Assembly: GCA_002749285.1 (NCBI GenBank)
Contig: PDPR01000010.1
Span: 62,001 to 126,000 of the forward strand
Source of the DNA: Maribacter sp.
GTDB lineage: Bacteria; Bacteroidota; Bacteroidia; Flavobacteriales; Flavobacteriaceae
Direction: 5' to 3'
Length of the DNA stretch: 64,000 bases
Both the position numbers and the translations under genes were made by a program. The notes under the pieces were generated by a model, which was not told the DNA's origin, searched no databases, and saw only the letters and a list, made by a program, of their open reading frames with translations. Positions 43,738 through 51,347 of this stretch are shown in pieces; positions within the stretch are counted from its first letter, which is position 1; each line of letters begins with the position of its first letter.

Positions 43738-43953
43738 TCAGGTTTTCATCCTTTTATAAACCAGATAAAAAACACCTGCGACCAGAATATAGGGTATGGC
43801 CATTAGATAAACAATCCCGTCGTTTATCCCTTCAGCTGCGGACATATTGCCCTCACTCTCAAGAACCGCCCTGCACATGGCACATTGGGCCTCAATATTA
43901 TGGGGGACCATAAGCAGTATCAAAATCAGAAGTAAGGTAAATCCAGTTTTCAT
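43738..43953 (-). CDS. Small exported CxxC membrane protein of the SCO/cox locus
   Basis: A 71-residue protein with a signal-like N terminus (TGFTLLLILILLMVPHNIEA) followed at once by Cys24-Ala-Met-Cys27. A short linker then leads to a C-terminal transmembrane helix (GIVYLMAIPYILVAGVFYLVY) with a basic tail. The start ATG (43953) overlaps the stop of the DUF420 gene by 4 bases, so it is translationally coupled to it. I do not recognise a named family. The exposed CxxC next to a membrane helix, beside SCO and oxidase genes, suggests metal or redox handling during oxidase assembly; this is inference. Confidence 0.75.
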   Translation of the reverse strand: MKTGFTLLLILILLMVPHNIEAQCAMCRAVLESEGNMSAAEGINDGIVYLMAIPYILVAGVFYLVYKRMKT

Positions 43954-44486
43954 TGTGACACATAATAAGGTGAAATCATCAGATAGACCACTACACCTGT
44001 AATGGCTACATACAACCAAATCGGAAAGGTGATCTTGGCCAAGGCCCTATGGGCCTCGAACTTCTTTAAATAGGCCCTGGCATACGTTTTCAAAACCAAT
44101 GGTATTATTACAACAGACAGGATAATATGGGTGATCAGTATAAAATAATACACGTACCGTACAATTCCTTCCCCTCCAAAAGCCGTTGAGTCGGATGTCA
44201 TGTGATAAGCGATATACATTACCAAAAACAGGAGCGAAAGTACAATACAGAAGGTCATTAATCTTTGATGTAGTTCCCTTTCCCCTTTTTTAATGGCCCA
44301 AACGGCCATAATCAGGACAAAGGCCGTAAGCCCGTTTATCGAGGCATAAATAGGTGGCAAGAAAGATAAGGGCTCCACATTGGGGATTTTCACCCCGAAC
44401 AATACCGCAACCACGATTGGCACGGCTATGGATACCACGGTTATCAACCTATTGAATTTCTTCTCCTTTATATCGACCGGATCCAT
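43950..44486 (-). CDS. DUF420 membrane protein
   Basis: A 178-residue integral membrane protein with five hydrophobic helices and the DUF420 pattern: NGLTAFVLIMAVWAIKKGER, LHQRLMTFCIVLSLLFLVMYI, and histidines in THIILSVVIIPLVL and EAHRALAKITFPIW. Histidine placement resembles heme- or copper-associated membrane proteins (relatives of CtaM-like oxidase assembly factors), but the family role is not firmly known to me. It lies between the SCO gene (5 bases away) and the small CxxC protein. Confidence 0.9.
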   Translation of the reverse strand: MDPVDIKEKKFNRLITVVSIAVPIVVAVLFGVKIPNVEPLSFLPPIYASINGLTAFVLIMAVWAIKKGERELHQRLMTFCIVLSLLFLVMYIAYHMTSDSTAFGGEGIVRYVYYFILITHIILSVVIIPLVLKTYARAYLKKFEAHRALAKITFPIWLYVAITGVVVYLMISPYYVSQ

Positions 44487-44491
44487 ATGGG

Positions 44492-45217
44492 TTATTCATT
44501 TAAAAGTTTTTGGATATCCTCCTTCAATATGGATATCTGTTCTTTTTCACCTTGACTATTCTCTCCCTGTTCTTGGGTAATCGCACCCCGATAATAAATA
44601 ATCGGGTTCCCAAATTCACCGACCCTGGAACGCAAGTACCCTTTTTTGTCGATAAGGGCAAATAGACCAGCATGCTCGAAACCACCAGGGGCATCGGGCA
44701 TTTCCGAAACAAAAATATTGAATCCCTTATTGGCCAACTCATAGATTGCCTCCTGACTACCCGTAAGTAGATGCCAATCCAAATTGGTGATACCATGTTT
44801 TTCAGCATACTCCTTTAAAACCATGGGGGTGTCATATTCAGGGGTGATCGTAAAAGAGGCGACCCCAAAATCCTGGGACGTTTTGAACTCTTCTTGAATA
44901 TCGACCAAATTCTTGGTCATTATAGGACATATCGATGGACAGGAAGTAAAAAAGAATTCGACCACATATACCTTCCCCAGATAATCCTTATCACTGATCA
45001 ATAAGCTGTCCTGATCTACAAACTCGAATGCAGGTACGCGCTTTTTCTTGCCATCCAGATAAATATATGCCAATTCGGCATTGTTATCCTTACGGCTCAT
45101 ACGATCATTCTCCACGACAGTACCCGAACCTATCCGATCGACAATCCTAGGAACAAAGATAATCCCGAAAACCAGGATGACCAAGGTTATCCAAACATAA
45201 GCATATTTTTTTTTCAT
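44492..45217 (-). CDS. SCO1/SenC-family copper chaperone for cytochrome oxidase
   Basis: A 241-residue thioredoxin-fold protein anchored by an N-terminal helix (YAYVWITLVILVFGIIFV). The copper site is complete: CPSIC (Cys93 and Cys97, a CxxxC) and His182 in FEHAGLFALID. Role in the family: inserts copper into the CuA centre of cytochrome oxidase subunit II or maintains thiols there. It is part of a run of oxidase-related genes on the same strand, preceded by a SCO-like paralogue without cysteines. Confidence 0.94.
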   Translation of the reverse strand: MKKKYAYVWITLVILVFGIIFVPRIVDRIGSGTVVENDRMSRKDNNAELAYIYLDGKKKRVPAFEFVDQDSLLISDKDYLGKVYVVEFFFTSCPSICPIMTKNLVDIQEEFKTSQDFGVASFTITPEYDTPMVLKEYAEKHGITNLDWHLLTGSQEAIYELANKGFNIFVSEMPDAPGGFEHAGLFALIDKKGYLRSRVGEFGNPIIYYRGAITQEQGENSQGEKEQISILKEDIQKLLNE

Positions 45218-45320
45218 CGATTAAAGATTAATTCTTGTTATACAATGGAGCAAAAAACCATAACGACAGGCACCATAATGAAAATGGAGCAGAACGACCG
45301 GAATACAACTATCCGATATC

Positions 45321-45956
45321 TCATCGATTTTTTCTGTCCGCATTATTCTTTTTCAACGCCATTCGGTATTCTGCCAGAACAATCTTGACATCATCCTCCA
45401 TCTTGTTGTTCAATTCGGCTACCGAGGTTGCATCAAAACCAAACTTGGCCCCTTTATCCCCGTCGTCTGTTCTGCCACGCAAATTTTTGTCCTTGTCGAT
45501 TATAAAGACATAAGGGGTGGCCATATTCCGATCTAAGGAGAGGTCTGTCCCCAATCCATCAAAAAAATGTTGAATCCCCTTTTTTTCCCCATAGACAAAG
45601 TTCCATTTTACGACATCGGCCAAATTCCCCAATTCAGCCTTTAGCTTTGCAACCTTATCCTCATTCCCTTTGGGCACAAGCATAACAAATTGAAAATCGT
45701 TGAATTCATAGAACCTTTTATATATTTTTTGATTCAGATTAAAGGCAACCCCTTTTTTATTCTCCAGATCACTCCCTAAAAAACCCAAAATCGTAATCTT
45801 GCCCTCAAGTGTGATAGTGGAATCGATTTTAGTAATATCATCAATATTCTCTGTCAATACGGGAAGTTTGCCAAAATTATTTATACCCGAGGCAAAGAAA
45901 AGATAGGCCACGATAGGGAAAACAAAAAGTATGACCAATACAAACGTCTTTTTCAT
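45321..45956 (-). CDS. SCO-like thioredoxin-fold membrane protein lacking cysteines
   Basis: A 211-residue protein with an N-terminal helix (TFVLVILFVFPIVAYLFFASG) and a predicted thioredoxin-like domain: ITILGFLGSDLENKKG sits where SCO proteins have FFTSCPSIC, and ATPYVFIIDKDKNLRGR matches the cis-proline/beta-hairpin part. There is no cysteine anywhere in the protein, so it cannot do SCO redox or Cys-copper chemistry. It lies directly upstream of the SCO gene. Start at 45956 follows the natural signal-anchor; 15 codons upstream there is an alternative ATG. Role unknown; probable assembly factor. Confidence 0.75.
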   Translation of the reverse strand: MKKTFVLVILFVFPIVAYLFFASGINNFGKLPVLTENIDDITKIDSTITLEGKITILGFLGSDLENKKGVAFNLNQKIYKRFYEFNDFQFVMLVPKGNEDKVAKLKAELGNLADVVKWNFVYGEKKGIQHFFDGLGTDLSLDRNMATPYVFIIDKDKNLRGRTDDGDKGAKFGFDATSVAELNNKMEDDVKIVLAEYRMALKKNNADRKNR

Positions 45957-46061
45957 GATAGCTATAGTGCTGACCGATTTAAAAAAACAGATTCCGTTCA
46001 ATGAACGTATTCGACTGGAATTTAAGTTTATGTTAAATCTTGGTTTCCAATCAACAAAAAT

Positions 46062-46091
46062 AAAAAAGACGGTCTTTAAACCGTCTTTTTT
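46062..46091 (-). terminator. Terminator after the cox subunit genes
   Basis: A perfect 12-bp stem AAAAAAGACGGT/ACCGTCTTTTTT with a 6-base loop at 46062-46091. Because both flanks are A- and T-runs it can act on either strand; on the minus strand it follows the COX IV gene by 20 bases. Confidence 0.85.
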
Positions 46092-46111
46092 ATTTGTTAA
46101 TTATGTGTTTT

Positions 46112-46495
46112 TTAGAAGTTCCAGGTTACAAAGCCATCCTTAAAGACATTGTGGATATAGTCACCTTCAACCAATAGTATAAAAGCCAAATAGGCAACCA
46201 GAAACACAGGCGTCCAGACAATGGCCCTGCGCAAAGAGCTCTTCTCGTCCCTTAAATGCATAAAGTCCCATGCAATATAATAGGCCTTTACCAAGGTCAG
46301 GATAATGAATATCCAGTTCAATACTTTCATCCCCAGCATATGGTTACTTACCAGCACATGGGGCTTGGCAATACCCAAGGCAACCTCAACTGCTGTGATT
46401 ATGGTCAAAAGCAAAAGGACCCCCCAGATTTTTTGGGTATTCGACTTGAATTTTAAAAGTCCCTTGAAAATCTCCAATTTATGTGCGTGTGCCAT
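46112..46495 (-). CDS. Cytochrome c oxidase subunit IV-type protein (prokaryotic COX4)
   Basis: A 127-residue membrane protein with three helices (IWGVLLLLTIITAVEVALG, VLNWIFIILTLVKAYYIAWDF, VFLVAYLAFILLVEG), matching the prokaryotic cytochrome c oxidase subunit IV family. The cytoplasmic N terminus begins MAHAHKLE. It is the last of the heme-copper oxidase genes before a strong terminator, and follows the larger COX III gene by 61 bases. Confidence 0.9.
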   Translation of the reverse strand: MAHAHKLEIFKGLLKFKSNTQKIWGVLLLLTIITAVEVALGIAKPHVLVSNHMLGMKVLNWIFIILTLVKAYYIAWDFMHLRDEKSSLRRAIVWTPVFLVAYLAFILLVEGDYIHNVFKDGFVTWNF

Positions 46496-46556
46496 ACCAA
46501 ATCTTTCTGTTAAATATAAAATTATCCCCTATTGACCGACCTGACTCGAATTCAGG

Positions 46557-47534
46557 CTATACCAAATAAAAGAAAGTAAATACAAATACCCAAACCAAAT
46601 CCACAAAATGCCAATAGAGTCCGACCTTCTCGACCATCTCGTAATGCCCCCTCTTCTCATAAGTCCCCAAAGCCACGTTAAAAAAGATAATAAGATTCAA
46701 GAGAACCCCGGAAAAAACGTGGAAACCATGGAATCCTGTTATAAAGAAAAAGAAGTCCGCGAACAACCTGCTACCGTATTCATTATGTACAAGGTTCGCA
46801 CCTTCTACAACTTGGGATGCATTCTGAAGTTTTGCCAAGGATTCTTGCCTCGACAATACCTCTTTCATTCCTTCTTCTGTAATAAGTTCAGTTCGCACAA
46901 GAACATCGGTATTCGCCTTAAAACCTTCGATAACCTCATTTACCGAATAGCTAGGTCGGTATCCTTCATCGTAGAACCATACCCCATTTTTATTCTCGTG
47001 CACGATTCTTTCATCATGCAGGCTCTTTGCGAAGTCGGCCAATGCCAATCTTTCACCGGTATCGGCATTTACAAATTGTAAAATACGCCCTCCCCTGGTT
47101 TCAACAGCCCCATAATCACCTTTTATGAAAGTCGCCCATTCCCAAGCTTGGGAGCCTACGAAAATCGCACCCCCGATAATGGTAAGGAACATATACCATA
47201 TTACACTGCCCTTCTTCATTTTATGCCCTGCATCAACGGCAAGTACCATTGTCACGGAGGACATGATCAGGATAAATGTCATGAACGCCACGTAATACAT
47301 GGGGTAATTCCCATGAAAAAAGGGTACGTGTGTAAACACCTCATCGGCAATCGGCCAGGTTTCAATGAACTTAAATCTCGAAAAACCGTATGCGGCCAAA
47401 AAACCGGAAAATGTCAAAGCATCGGATACAATAAAGAACCACATCATCATTTTTCCGTAGCTCGCCCCCAAAGGACGGTTATCACCACCACCCCAAACGC
47501 TTTCTTCCGTATCCGTTGTTACCGTAGAATCCAT
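46557..47534 (-). CDS. Cytochrome c oxidase subunit III with extra soluble insertion
   Basis: A 325-residue subunit III-family membrane protein. Core motifs are GMMMWFFIVSDALTFSGFLAA-like near residue 28, SQAWEWATFIKGDYGA, and FFFITGFHGFHVFSGVLLN with the conserved His-Gly-Phe-His, ending HFVDLVWVFVFTFFYL. Between the third and fourth helices lies a soluble insertion of roughly 90 residues (about 145-235), starting TRGGRILQFVNADTGE and containing WFYDEGYRPSYSVNEVIEGF, which standard subunit III lacks. It sits 99 bases after the smaller subunit III gene. Together with COX IV it belongs to a cytochrome oxidase; subunits I and II are outside this window. Confidence 0.9.
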   Translation of the reverse strand: MDSTVTTDTEESVWGGGDNRPLGASYGKMMMWFFIVSDALTFSGFLAAYGFSRFKFIETWPIADEVFTHVPFFHGNYPMYYVAFMTFILIMSSVTMVLAVDAGHKMKKGSVIWYMFLTIIGGAIFVGSQAWEWATFIKGDYGAVETRGGRILQFVNADTGERLALADFAKSLHDERIVHENKNGVWFYDEGYRPSYSVNEVIEGFKANTDVLVRTELITEEGMKEVLSRQESLAKLQNASQVVEGANLVHNEYGSRLFADFFFFITGFHGFHVFSGVLLNLIIFFNVALGTYEKRGHYEMVEKVGLYWHFVDLVWVFVFTFFYLV

Positions 47535-47633
47535 AAATCAGTCAGTTATCTTACAATTAGAACTTCGACAAAAATACATTTTTTCATAAGATACAAAAAT
47601 CTAAGACCGGGAAATCGGGAAAATAATGGCTTT

Positions 47634-48215
47634 TTAATCGACCAAGACCATAAAAAAGAGCAAGTACACCCATAATAAATCAAGAAAGTGCCAAAATGTG
47701 GCCCCTAACGACAACCCTATGTGTTCTTTTGATGAGTACCTTCCTTTCTTTTGATTGAACAGCACTACCGATAAGGAAATGATACCTGCCACAACATGCA
47801 CAACGTGGACGGCCGCAATAAGAAATATGTAGGACATTTTAATACTACTGGTCGGCCCGGTGAAATAATAGCCTTGGGCCACCATCTCCGAGAACCCCTT
47901 AAACTGCAGTACAATAAAGACCAGCCCCAACAACATGGTGAGAAACAACCAATTTGAACACGCCTTAACCGCATCTTTTCGTATGGCCTTCTTTGCAAGA
48001 ATATAGGTAATACTACTCAGAACAATGACTACGGTACTAAGATAAAAGGCAGATGGTATCTCTATATTATCGAGCCAATCCTCCCGCTTACTACTAACGA
48101 TATAGGCACTGGTCCAACCGGCAAAGGCCATAATCAAACTAACGATACCAAACCATAGCATCATTTTCTTCGACCTATCATTCTTTTCCTTTTGGGTTCC
48201 TTGGGTTAAATCCAT
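47634..48215 (-). CDS. Cytochrome c oxidase subunit III-family protein (short form)
   Basis: A 193-residue, five-helix subunit III homologue: MMLWFGIVSLIMAFAGWTSA, STVVIVLSSITYILAKKAI, AQGYYFTG, then SYIFLIAAVHVVHVVAGIIS and HFLDLLWVYLLFFMVLV. The His-x-x-His pair and the C-terminal HFLDxxW pattern are shared with the adjacent longer paralogue. The two may assemble together or serve alternative complexes. It follows the heme O synthase gene by 65 bases. Confidence 0.9.
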   Translation of the reverse strand: MDLTQGTQKEKNDRSKKMMLWFGIVSLIMAFAGWTSAYIVSSKREDWLDNIEIPSAFYLSTVVIVLSSITYILAKKAIRKDAVKACSNWLFLTMLLGLVFIVLQFKGFSEMVAQGYYFTGPTSSIKMSYIFLIAAVHVVHVVAGIISLSVVLFNQKKGRYSSKEHIGLSLGATFWHFLDLLWVYLLFFMVLVD

Positions 48216-48280
48216 AAAATCCTATCCATAAAATTCATTACTAAAAAATCACTCTTTCCCTTATTATCACACGGAAACAA

Positions 48281-49210
48281 TCAACGCCCCCAAACAACCA
48301 TAAATAAGGATACAATATATTTATCCAACACATACACCAGCTGCATAAAAGTAATATAGGTCACGCTGGCCAACATTAATCTCCTTGCGGACGTATTGTC
48401 CCTTTTATCATACAATCGAAAAGCAAAGAAAAGCATTACGCCCCCCATGATGAATATTATTACGGCAGCGGGGATGGACAATTGCAAGCGACCTGTTATC
48501 CCCAATACCGGAACAACGGATATTACCATCATCCAAATCGTGTACATAATTATCTGTAGTGCCGTAGCTTTGTCCTTCTCCCCTGTTGGAAGCAGCTTAA
48601 ACCCTCCCTTTCTATAGTCCTCATCCAACATCCAGGCCAATGCCCAAAAATGGGGGAATTGCCAAAAGAACTGGATCATGAACAAAGTGCCCGGCTCAAT
48701 ACCAAACTCATCGGTAGCCGCTACCCAACCCAACATAAAGGGAATAGCACCTGGGAAAGCCCCGACGAATACCGAAAGCGGGGTCACGGTTTTCAGGGGG
48801 GTATAGACACTGGTATACAAAAAGATCGATATTGCGCCGAACATGGCTGTCTTGGGGTTCACGAAATATAATGAAACGACCCCAAGGACCGTCAATACAA
48901 TTGCAATGGTCAGCCCAAGATTCACAGACATCCTACCTGAGGGCATAGGCCTGTTCCTGGTACGCTTCATCAAAGCATCCAAGTCTTTTTCTATAATCTG
49001 ATTATAGGCGTTGGAAGCCCCTACCATACAATACCCCCCAAAGGCAAGCAACAACAACACGACAAGACTAATCTCGTTAGCACCCAACAAATAGCCGGCA
49101 ATAGAGGAAAAAACAACACTGACTGCCAATCTTACTTTTGTGATTTCCTTAAAATCGGCAAACCTCATGGACCATGAGGTACTCTTTGCTGATTTGATCA
49201 CGGTCTTCAT
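48281..49210 (-). CDS. cyoE: Heme O synthase (protoheme IX farnesyltransferase)
   Basis: About 309 residues with nine predicted helices of the UbiA superfamily. The catalytic motif NAYNQIIEKDLDALMKRTRN (an NxxxDxxxD type) and the second motif DEDYRKGGFKLLP are present, as are NRPMPSGRM and YTPLKTVTPLSVFVGAFPG. It farnesylates heme B to heme O, the first step toward heme A of cytochrome oxidase. I use the ATG at 49210: the -7 box at 49230-49237 places transcription start near 49225, which excludes the more upstream ATGs. First gene of the oxidase transcript. Confidence 0.93.
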   Translation of the reverse strand: MKTVIKSAKSTSWSMRFADFKEITKVRLAVSVVFSSIAGYLLGANEISLVVLLLLAFGGYCMVGASNAYNQIIEKDLDALMKRTRNRPMPSGRMSVNLGLTIAIVLTVLGVVSLYFVNPKTAMFGAISIFLYTSVYTPLKTVTPLSVFVGAFPGAIPFMLGWVAATDEFGIEPGTLFMIQFFWQFPHFWALAWMLDEDYRKGGFKLLPTGEKDKATALQIIMYTIWMMVISVVPVLGITGRLQLSIPAAVIIFIMGGVMLFFAFRLYDKRDNTSARRLMLASVTYITFMQLVYVLDKYIVSLFMVVWGR

Positions 49211-49229
49211 TATCATTTTTATCAAAACG

Positions 49230-49260
49230 CAAATATAATCGTAGTATGCAAGGTGTGCAA
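49230..49260 (-). promoter_or_regulatory. Promoter of cyoE and the cox genes
   Basis: On the minus strand TTG (49258-49260), a 20-base spacer and TATATTTG (49230-49237) match the Bacteroidota consensus perfectly. It lies about 20 bases upstream of the chosen cyoE start. Confidence 0.65.
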
Positions 49261-49457
49261 TGAAATACCAAGGTTTATAATTTCCTCCGATAAAAAACCT
49301 GAATCAACCACAAGGTATTGTGTATCAGCTTTATACGTGTTTACCTGTTTTTCAAATGGTCTGTCATTTGTTTTTTAGGCCCCAAAACAAAGTCAACCCT
49401 AGGATTTATTGACCCATACACCTTAATTGGATGGTCCTAAGATCAAAACTGGGGCCA

Positions 49458-49486
49458 TAAAAAATCCCGGGTGGAAACCCAGGATT
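49458..49486 (-). terminator. Terminator after the tonB gene
   Basis: On the minus strand a 10-bp stem (one C-A mismatch) AATCCTGGGT/ACCCGGGATT with loop TTCC is followed by a T-run. It lies about 65 bases beyond the TonB stop, inside the 325-base gap between TonB and cyoE. I see no gene in the rest of that gap, only the cyoE promoter at its far end. Confidence 0.7.
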
Positions 49487-49550
49487 ATATATTGGATATG
49501 GAGCCATCCTATACTGCTGATACGAATTCAGCACATTATAACAATGACAA

Positions 49551-50273
49551 CTATTGCAGCCTAAAAGTAATAGGGATACTAAAAGGCACCCTTACAGGCC
49601 TACCCCTTTGTTTACCTGGAATCATCCTAGGAAGCTTGGAGATAATCCTAGCGGCTTCTTTCTCCAGATTCTTGTCTGGACCACGCATCCTTACCCCTCC
49701 AATGCTACCATCTTTCTGGATGACGAACATTACACTTACACGACCTTGAATACCCATTTCCTGGGCGATTTCAGGATAACGGAAGTTCTTGTTTATATGT
49801 TTTTGCATTTTTTGCTGGAAACAATCACGCATTGCTTTCGCCCCTTTTCCTTTTTCTTTTTCACAACCTGGGAAAATAGGCACATCCTCAATAACTGAAA
49901 AAGGCACATCAACATCTTCCTCGACCTCATCGACCTCCACATCATCAATTTCCATAACCTCCTCGTCTTGACTGGTCTCTGTGGATTCTATAATAGTCTC
50001 CTCAACTTCCGCCTCATCCTCAACAATCTCGATAATCTCAGGTGCTGCAGGTGGTGGTGGTGGTGGTGGAGTCTTGATCTGCTTGGTCATTGGAACTTCT
50101 TCGTCCAACATCTCATCCACGTTCATGGAAGTGTCATAATCGTTAGGTCCATTATCGTAGGTCTTCCATTCCAAGCCTCTCCAAACCAAAAACATCACGA
50201 TAGCCAAGCCTATAACAAAATAGAAACTGCTGTTTTTCGTTAAATCTGCTTCGGGATTTTTTTTCAATTCCAT
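49551..50273 (-). CDS. Energy transducer TonB
   Basis: A 240-residue TonB-family protein. It has an N-terminal transmembrane helix (FYFVIGLAIVMFLVWRGLEW) and a Pro-rich start of the periplasmic linker (KTPPPPPPPAAPEI). An acidic Glu/Asp-rich stretch follows, then a C-terminal TonB domain (about 150-240; HINKNFRYPEIAQEMGIQGR, VSVMFVIQKDGSIGGVRM, RPVRVPFSIPITFRLQ). It couples the proton motive force, via ExbBD, to TonB-dependent outer-membrane receptors. ExbB and ExbD are not adjacent. It follows VanZ by 60 bases on the same strand. Confidence 0.93.
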   Translation of the reverse strand: MELKKNPEADLTKNSSFYFVIGLAIVMFLVWRGLEWKTYDNGPNDYDTSMNVDEMLDEEVPMTKQIKTPPPPPPPAAPEIIEIVEDEAEVEETIIESTETSQDEEVMEIDDVEVDEVEEDVDVPFSVIEDVPIFPGCEKEKGKGAKAMRDCFQQKMQKHINKNFRYPEIAQEMGIQGRVSVMFVIQKDGSIGGVRMRGPDKNLEKEAARIISKLPRMIPGKQRGRPVRVPFSIPITFRLQ

Positions 50274-50333
50274 ATTTGATTTTTTAATGTTCGCTAATTT
50301 AACTAAATAATTGACAAAAAAACAAGTAATATT

Positions 50334-50729
50334 TTATTTTAACCCTCTTTGGCTTTGAAATCGGGATAAAACAATAACAAAACCCATAGCCACACCTATA
50401 CTGTTTGCCATTGCATCAAATACATCCCCAGACCTACTCGTTGTCAATGTACCTTGGATTACCTCAATAAGCATACCAAAGGCGATGAGCAAAAGTGACA
50501 ATATCTTAACCTTAACCAACGTTTCTGCCCTTTGGCACTTTAAAGATACAATATATAGTGAGCCCAAGGTAATCGCGACAAAATAAAATATAAAATGTAC
50601 GATCTTATCAGCATAAGGAATGCTGAAATACGGCAAACCATCCCCTTCAAACGGATATAGGCTTAAAAAGGTGACAAGCACCATCCAGCCTATGAACAAA
50701 ATTGCGGACAAGCGCCTTCTACGCACCAA
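50334..50729 (-). CDS. VanZ-family membrane protein
   Basis: A 131-residue protein with four hydrophobic helices and the VanZ-like pattern: [20 protein letters not shown] near residue 40 and the C-terminal [20 protein letters not shown] and [17 protein letters not shown]. VanZ proteins of Gram-negatives are of unknown function (related to low-level teicoplanin resistance in enterococci). The start codon overlaps the gcvH stop region by 11 bases, so it is translationally coupled to gcvH. Confidence 0.9.
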   Translation of the reverse strand: MVRRRRLSAILFIGWMVLVTFLSLYPFEGDGLPYFSIPYADKIVHFIFYFVAITLGSLYIVSLKCQRAETLVKVKILSLLLIAFGMLIEVIQGTLTTSRSGDVFDAMANSIGVAMGFVIVLSRFQSQRGLK

Positions 50730-51099
50730 TCAGCTCTTTATAGTCCACATCATTTAGCAGACTATCGATTTCAGGGATATCACTTACCTTGACCTTGATC
50801 ACCCAACCTTCCCCATAAGGGTCGGTATTGACTTTCTCCGGGGCATCCTCCAAACCTTCATTAAATTCGATTATCTCCCCGGACAATGGCAAAAACAGAT
50901 CGGAAACGGTCTTTACGGCCTCTATCGAACCGAAAACCTCATCCTTATCCATGGTCTCATCAACGGTCTCAACCTCAACATAAACGATATCCCCCAGTTC
51001 CCCTTGGGCGAAATCCGTAATTCCAATAGTAGCGACATCGCCTTCCATCCTTACCCATTCATGGTCTTTGGTGTACTTTAAATCTGAAGGTATATTCAT
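50719..51099 (-). CDS. gcvH: Glycine cleavage system H protein
   Basis: About 126 residues, normal for Gcv[21 protein letters not shown] at the N terminus, the lipoylation segment [20 protein letters not shown] with the lipoyl-lysine in EAVKT, and the C-terminal [12 protein letters not shown] are diagnostic. The lipoylated protein carries the aminomethyl group between P, T and L proteins. Start at 51099 (MNIPSDLKY) is chosen over an ATG at 51123 because the -7 box (51121-51128) would lie inside the longer form. The gcvH-vanZ-tonB run downstream of sprA matches the order I recall in other Flavobacteriia. Confidence 0.95.
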   Translation of the reverse strand: MNIPSDLKYTKDHEWVRMEGDVATIGITDFAQGELGDIVYVEVETVDETMDKDEVFGSIEAVKTVSDLFLPLSGEIIEFNEGLEDAPEKVNTDPYGEGWVIKVKVSDIPEIDSLLNDVDYKELIGA

Positions 51100-51120
51100 C
51101 ATATAGATTTTTATTATCAA

Positions 51121-51151
51121 CAAATGTAAATGATTCCCAAAAGGTATTCAA
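51121..51151 (-). promoter_or_regulatory. Promoter of gcvH
   Basis: On the minus strand TTG (51149-51151), a 20-base spacer and TACATTTG (51121-51128), a perfect Bacteroidota promoter. The remaining ~200 bases up to the sprA stop show no gene or obvious terminator. Confidence 0.65.
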
Positions 51152-51347
51152 GAAAAAATCAAAGACAAGTTTTACATTCCTATTTACAGGTATGGGCAAA
51201 AAACAACCAAATAAAAACATAAGGAAGAACAAAGTAGCCTACAAAAAAACATATTTGCCCCAAACTCCCTAAACAATATTACCAAATTACCAAGGAAATG
51301 ATCGGATCAGGGGGACCATCGTCTATACCATACCTAAAATCGCCCCC

